DNA of 64,000 nt from the NCBI GenBank assembly GCA_015680685.1, contig MNCI01017692.1:481769-545768 (forward strand). Reading direction: 5' to 3'. Of this stretch, positions 59,324 through 64,000 are shown piece by piece. Source of the DNA: Gnetum montanum. Lineage: Eukaryota; Streptophyta; Gnetopsida; Gnetales; Gnetaceae. The translations under genes were made by a program, and so were the position numbers. Under the pieces are notes generated by a model. That model saw only the letters and a program-made list of their open reading frames with translations, had not been told where the DNA came from and made no database searches. Numbering within the stretch: the stretch's first letter is position 1; every line of letters begins with the position of its first letter.

Positions 59324-61050
59324 TACCCCCATGACTGAATAAAAACTCATCCTCAAGTTCCTTACAAAATATTGAGAAGGTATGGGATTATTAACTTGAA
59401 TGGAACTAATGGTTAATGGGATGACATGTGAACGGATCATGATTACAGAACATGAAAAAATTAGTGTTCATGACAATAAGAGTGAACACTTTATACATTT
59501 GACATCAGGCCGTATTTGGCAGCTGAGAGAGAAGAGAGAAGAAGTTTGCTACTGCCAACACCAAGATTACGCCTTTCGTTGTCTATCCGTAAGTGTGCCA
59601 TCCATCTTGTTCCTTGCATAGCTACTTCAGCACCGATCCATTCTAAGTGTTTCCTCCAAATCCAATCCATTGTTATATGATTGTCATTTGCACACACAAC
59701 ACAGTCTTTATATTAGCAAGGGTAAATGTATCACAATGTAGTTGATACCTTGCTTCGGTGAAAGGTCCATTGGTTGAGTTGTGGTATGGCTGATACGAGT
59801 TTGGAGATATAATAGTGGTGACTGCCGAAGGTGTAGGGGTTAAGAAAAAATCGAAAAAATTGAGTCAGGACCCCCATGACTAAGAGCGAACCTCCAGTAG
59901 CGATAGAATGGAGAAAGAAAAAGAATAAGAAAGATGGAGAAAAATAGGCAACTATAACGTCGATGAAATAGATGTCAAGAAGGAAATGAACAAAATAGGG
60001 TGGATTGCAAAAATGTTAAGGGAAAGAATTTAACTGATGTACCAAATAGGAATGCTAGTGGATCCTCCCCAAAGTAGGCTCATGCCATTAATGCCCTGAC
60101 AAACCCACATGCAAAGAGTCCGTAGGCTCTAGGAATGTCATTTGGAATAAGGGTTAAAGTCTTAACCACAAGAATTTACCAACAAGAAAACAATGTGTCA
60201 ACTAAAATATACACTAATGATACAACCGGCAATGAGGTGAACAATGGAGAGAAGGATGCAGAGAAGAGAATGGAATGGAATCCCAAGAACAAGGTGGTGT
60301 ATAGCCCCTTGTGTATTTCAATGATTAATGTGACTTAGTAGATCCCATTCCAAGTCCAGCCTCAAANTCTAAGGGGTGTGCTTTGAATTCTCACTCTAAT
60401 GAACCACACAATGCAAAGACTTTGTTATTTTTATTAGCTCAGCTTCCTGATGATGGAGTAATGTCAGAATGGTAAGAGAACTCAAAAAGAAAACATCCAA
60501 GCACCCAAGAGAATGGCCAACAAAAATGCATCCAATCCCCTTGAAGTCACACCTTGTTCAATCCTTGAGTCCTTCCTTAGTTTGAGAAATGCCCAGTCAC
60601 CGATTCGTTGATAGTTCTTATTTAGAAAGGGACTGTACAGTTCCAAGCCAAGAGAGACCATAGAAATTTGTGGATGTATGGGTGAAGTGAACTCATTGCC
60701 TGCTATATCAAAAGAACCATACCTTAGTATCAACATCATAACTTAAAGGTAAAAACCAAACATTAGCAACCAGTAGAAAATAGTTCATACCATCATTAAG
60801 AGCAGTTATTGGATGAGAAACTTAACAAAATGGATAAGACACATACATACACACACAAATAAAAGAATAAGGATGAATGAAGTTGTAAAACAAAAACAAG
60901 AAAAGTTAAAGAAATTGTAAAAACAAAACCATGTAAAACAAAAATGTGTAAAACAAAAACTTAAAAGAACTAAGGGCCCTGAATGATTAGCATAGGTGGC
61001 CATCTCCCCCATGACTGAATGGAAAGGGAGAGATCCAAAATAATGAACGC
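59324..61050 (-). mobile_element. Element D polypurine tract and 3' non-coding region
   Basis: On the minus strand GGGGGTA (59324-59330) precedes the LTR as polypurine tract. The shared blocks follow (GATCCTCCCCAAAGTAGGCT near 60062, TCTAAGGGGTGTGCTTTGAA at 60368, GGTGGCCATCTCCCCCATGA near 60993). A single N at 60367 stands where the copies at 7330-7549 and 3405-3628 have 220-240 nt more. No gene visible. Confidence 0.75.
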
Positions 61051-61760
61051 CTATTTTGAATTTTTTAAAAGTGTCCAACTTCTCCCAATTGATGTTTTCA
61101 GGTTAAGGGTTGGAAGTTGGTGATGCTCATACTCAAGTGTATCTATGCTTTCGTTGTGGTTGCCCATTGTTCCCCCATTTAGTTCCATGCATATTGGTGG
61201 ATTGCTCTTCTGATTAGTTGTCAACCACTGGGTGTCCTCTTGTTGTGTGGTTACTACATACAAGCACCTTTGTATATGAGTTTCCTGGGCATACCAATTG
61301 CATACAGGAAATGCTGAACATTCCTGTACGCAATCACACCCTGTATCACTGTATGTGATGCATGGAGCTTTCTTCTTCTCAATCTTCCCATAAGTGTTTT
61401 CCTTAGATATTTCCAGGGAAAGATCGCAGATTCCTAGGTATGCATTCACGGTACTTAGCCATGCCCTTCCCATTATTATTGGAAAGTCCCCTTTGTCATT
61501 GTTTACTTGTATTACTAGGAAATCAGCTGGGTATGACCAACCACCCACAGTGGAAACAATGTCCTCTACCATTCCTAAGGGAACAATGATGGACTGGTCA
61601 GCTAGCACTAAGTGAATATTGCTCTTCTTTAGTGGAGGCAGGTTCTAGGCTTTATACATCTCTTGTGATATTAAGTTGACTCTAGAACCTAAGTCTAGAA
61701 GAGCTTTACATGGTTTATTCCCAGCGACTTGGAGATAAATTAGGGGGCTTCTAGGATCAT
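61051..61760 (-). pseudogene. Aspartic protease of element D
   Basis: Largely open: 61051-61608 has 185 codons without a stop. The active site LLDLGSRVNLIS lies near 61670-61705, one stop follows in the KAWNLPPLKKS region, then DQSIIVPLGMVEDIVSTV, DFLVIQVNNDKGDFPIIM, GRAWLSTVNAYLGICDL. A C-terminal spacer holds CDCVQECSAFPVCNWYAQE. The frame runs on into KTSIGRSWTLLKNSK and then 3' non-coding sequence, skipping RT completely. Confidence 0.8.
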
Positions 61761-62399
61761 AGAATTTCTTGGGAAGGTGGCCCACCTTGATCTAGTCAGT
61801 AACGGTATGTGTTAGCATAACCATATGTGTTGAGCTCTATTGTTGGTTTGAAGGGATCTTCGAAGCCTTATTTGTTGGAGGAGCATGTATGGACTCAACC
61901 GCTTGTGGTTGTGAGAGCTTGTTTGAGCTTTTGGTTTTAAAGAAAGGTCTTCTTTTTGTGTGATTATTAGAACCAGCAGCGGGTTGAAAATTTAAAGCTC
62001 TCGTAGCATTATGTTACTACGGTTGAGTGGGGAGTTCCCCTTGCATCGTTGGAGTGGGTGGTAGTGGAACTATCGACGTAAGAGTGACAGATGGATCCAG
62101 AGGATGGTATGTATGTGGTGTGTCTCTCGTAGGAGAAGGAGTCCTAAAATACTCCTAAACTTGGTAGTGACGTTGTGGTGTCATATGACCAACAAAGTCA
62201 AGTGGAGAGATTGGCTACTACACATAATAGCCATATGGATCCAATTGCTGGTAAGGGTATTATTGCCTAGGCAGTGGCATCCCCCATGATTGTGGGGATT
62301 GCCACTGCTGATGTTGCCTGATAGGTTGTGACAGATTTCCACTTGGATAATATGTTAACAGTTGGTGGAATTGCCTTGGGTTACCTTGGGGATAAGGTA
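61761..62399 (-). pseudogene. Gag-protease spacer of element D
   Basis: Minus-strand Pro/Gln/Ser-rich connecting region between zinc knuckle and protease, comparable to 52700-53278 of element H (both contain a Gly-Asn-Pro-Arg-Gln-type stretch and a CAACCATAATCATGGGG-like block). Frame broken by stops; no domain recognised. Confidence 0.5.
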
Positions 62400-64000
62400 A
62401 CCTTCAGGGTGCTTGCCTTCTGTTAAGTCTTGGGTTGAGTGCATACACCCTGGACTCTTGCAGATGTGAGATTATTGGGCAACATCCTTTAGGATGTTCA
62501 TATTGGAAAATCTCACATCCACCATCATTGTCTGTATCCGAATCCACAACCTCATCGGTAATAATCATTTTTCCCTTACCCTTGTCATGTGCATGGCTTG
62601 AATCTCTCCACTTTTTCTTATCACGGTCACTACTTCATTCCTCCTTAGGCTTCCCTATGATTTTCAGGACAGTTTCAAGTCTATTATTTAAGGAGTCCCA
62701 CATTTGATCTACCTTCGCTGACACTTCTGTTGTTAATTTTTGCAACAGCAAGGTTTTCCTTCTCACCAACTCTTTGAGTGGTGACTCATCCTCCTTCTCA
62801 CAGAATCTCACTCCCATCTTTCAGAGGGAAGGATCGCGGTTATACTCTTTCGTACTTTCTCTTTTCGTATCTCGCCTTCTTCTTTAGCTACTTGCTCCAA
62901 CAATCGATGAATTTCATGGGACCTAAGTTTTGATAATCTCCCTTGGGCATATGTTCCAAGGGTTCTCCTAGTTTCATGTCTTAGCCCATCTACGAGGTGG
63001 TAGAGTTAATCCCGTTGTGCATAACCATGGCCTGGGCAACGATGTAGTAAGGCATAATATCGGCCCATGGAAGCATCCAAGGGTTCGTGATTACCCTGCT
63101 TCCATCTTTGGATCCACTTATGTAAGTTGGACACTCTGGAGTATGTTTGGTATTTATTAGTAAATAATTCTAGCATTATACTCCACCTCCTAATGGTTTC
63201 CGGCTCTAAATACTGGACCAACTTTTCGCTTCTTTTATGAGTGTCCTAGGGAAAAAATTTAACTTTTGCCACTCATTTTCAATATTCTTCAAGGCACAGG
63301 CATTGTGGAATGCCTGTAAGTGATTCTACAGATCAACATTATATCCCCCCTCAAACCGTGGGATATTATTCATATCTAGTCTCTTGATTCGGCTATCTTT
63401 CTGGTGCCTTGTAGGTATTCTAACGGCCTCCGTAATGTCTAACATACTTCGGGTGGCAAGTAGGGGTTCATCATGATCATCTCTCTCATGACATCTATGA
63501 TGCCTACATGGTTCCCTACTTTCTCTTCTTTCATGCCTTAACTCTCTAAAATGCCCTCGTCCTCGCTCTCGACTCTCTCTTCGAGGTCTCTCATCTTGCT
63601 TACCTTTGTCCTCACGATTTGGCTCTTTGTGACTACGTCCAGATGTTGAAGGAGAGGGTGAATGCCCTGATGATCACCATGGTGATGTCTCTTGCCTTCT
63701 CTTCGATGATCCCTACCCCAATCGTGATGACGATCAGAATGCTCACCCTTGTCATGTGTTAGTGTTCCCTCGTTGAACACTTGGTGTTCATGGGGATCAG
63801 AACCCAAATTGTGAATCATGGAGTGTAGGTTCTGAACCACCACCTCTTGACCATCGTTAGGAGGGGGAACATTGTTTGGTGGGGAACCTATGAGAACAAG
63901 TTCACCACCCTTAATTTCATTTATAACAGGTGAAGCATTACGGGGACCTTTGTCCTTCAATGATGTGTGATAGCTCTCCCACTGCTCATCCCGTTGACGT
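62400..64000 (-). pseudogene. gag: Gag of element D, start outside window
   Basis: Reads from the right edge. Linker with HDRGRDHRREGKRHHHG-like His/Arg-rich stretch (63640-63780), gag core (ETIRRWSIMLELFTNKYQTY, LDASMGRYYALLHRCPGHGY, 63006-63221), charged helix, MGVRFCEKEDESPLKELV (62635-62817). The zinc knuckle near 62460-62515 reads CEIFQYEHPKGCC, so its second Cys is Phe. Stops and shifts are few compared with other copies. The N-terminus lies beyond 64000. Confidence 0.8.

Larger units (their letters stand above)
58444..64000 (-). mobile_element. Retrotransposon D, gag-protease only
   Basis: Minus-strand Athila-like element running off the right edge: 3' LTR 58444-59323, polypurine tract, 3' non-coding 59324-61050, protease 61051-61760, spacer, gag from about 62400. 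RT, RNase H and integrase are absent, yet protease and 3' region are joined by a readable sequence. It inserted in the LTR of element G. The right target duplication lies outside the window. Confidence 0.8.

Overview
The window reads as repeat-dense nuclear DNA of a land plant with a large genome. The evidence is one spliced plant-type ribosomal protein gene (RPL27/eL27, 135 codons, four exons, telo-box upstream) in a sea of old Ty3/gypsy LTR retrotransposons and LINE remnants. Species cannot be told from the sequence; a conifer or another large-genome plant would fit. Almost all long open frames are decayed retroelement genes or shadows of them. There is no sign of bacterial, organellar or CRISPR sequence.

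Layout. 1-18645: a nested stack. A minus-strand element X (RNase H at 17999-18645, integrase at 4340-5419, long 3' non-coding part 2615-4335, LTR 1816-2614) was split by a second minus-strand element E (5425-17993), which leaves a 4/5-matching target duplication. E is itself interrupted by plus-strand material (7926-15080): an LTR plus gag element (C) and a decayed ORF with a plant-transposon-like domain and coiled coil. LTR 1816-2614 is followed directly by a primer binding site and another gag (337-1669), which a further LTR (1-336) interrupts. 18646-22990: a Ser/Asn-rich ORF fragment, LINE remnants and AT-rich DNA.

22990-39425: a giant minus-strand Tat/Ogre-like element T with gag, protease, RT, RNase H, a second RNase H and integrase. 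It has a long TATA-bearing LTR that contains a solo LTR, and a strict 38-bp tandem array behind pol. Between protease and RT lies a phase-compatible putative intron of 6.6 kb, which carries a multi-exon gene on the opposite strand (31778-37091). This is the most interesting object in the window. 39426-44730: a gag-protease-only relative (J). 44790-45207: a gag-like ORF fragment.

45496-47367: RPL27 on the minus strand, the only intact host gene; its third intron appears to be a GC-AG intron. 47850-48766 and 56512-57000: the two halves of a LINE remnant split by the complete element H (48767-56506, perfect 5-bp target duplication). H holds a nested solo LTR (49966-51011, also with a perfect duplication). 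57708-58443: a plus-strand LTR (G) broken by element D (58444 to beyond 64000), another gag-protease element without RT or integrase.

The Athila-like elements A, X, E, C, H, G, D and J share a tRNA-Asp-type primer site (where visible), LTR tips resembling TGATGAGT...ACTCATCA, a TATA box, and upstream arrays of GATATC-centred palindromes. All protein statements are read from the sequence by eye; family names rest on motif recognition, not on a database search.
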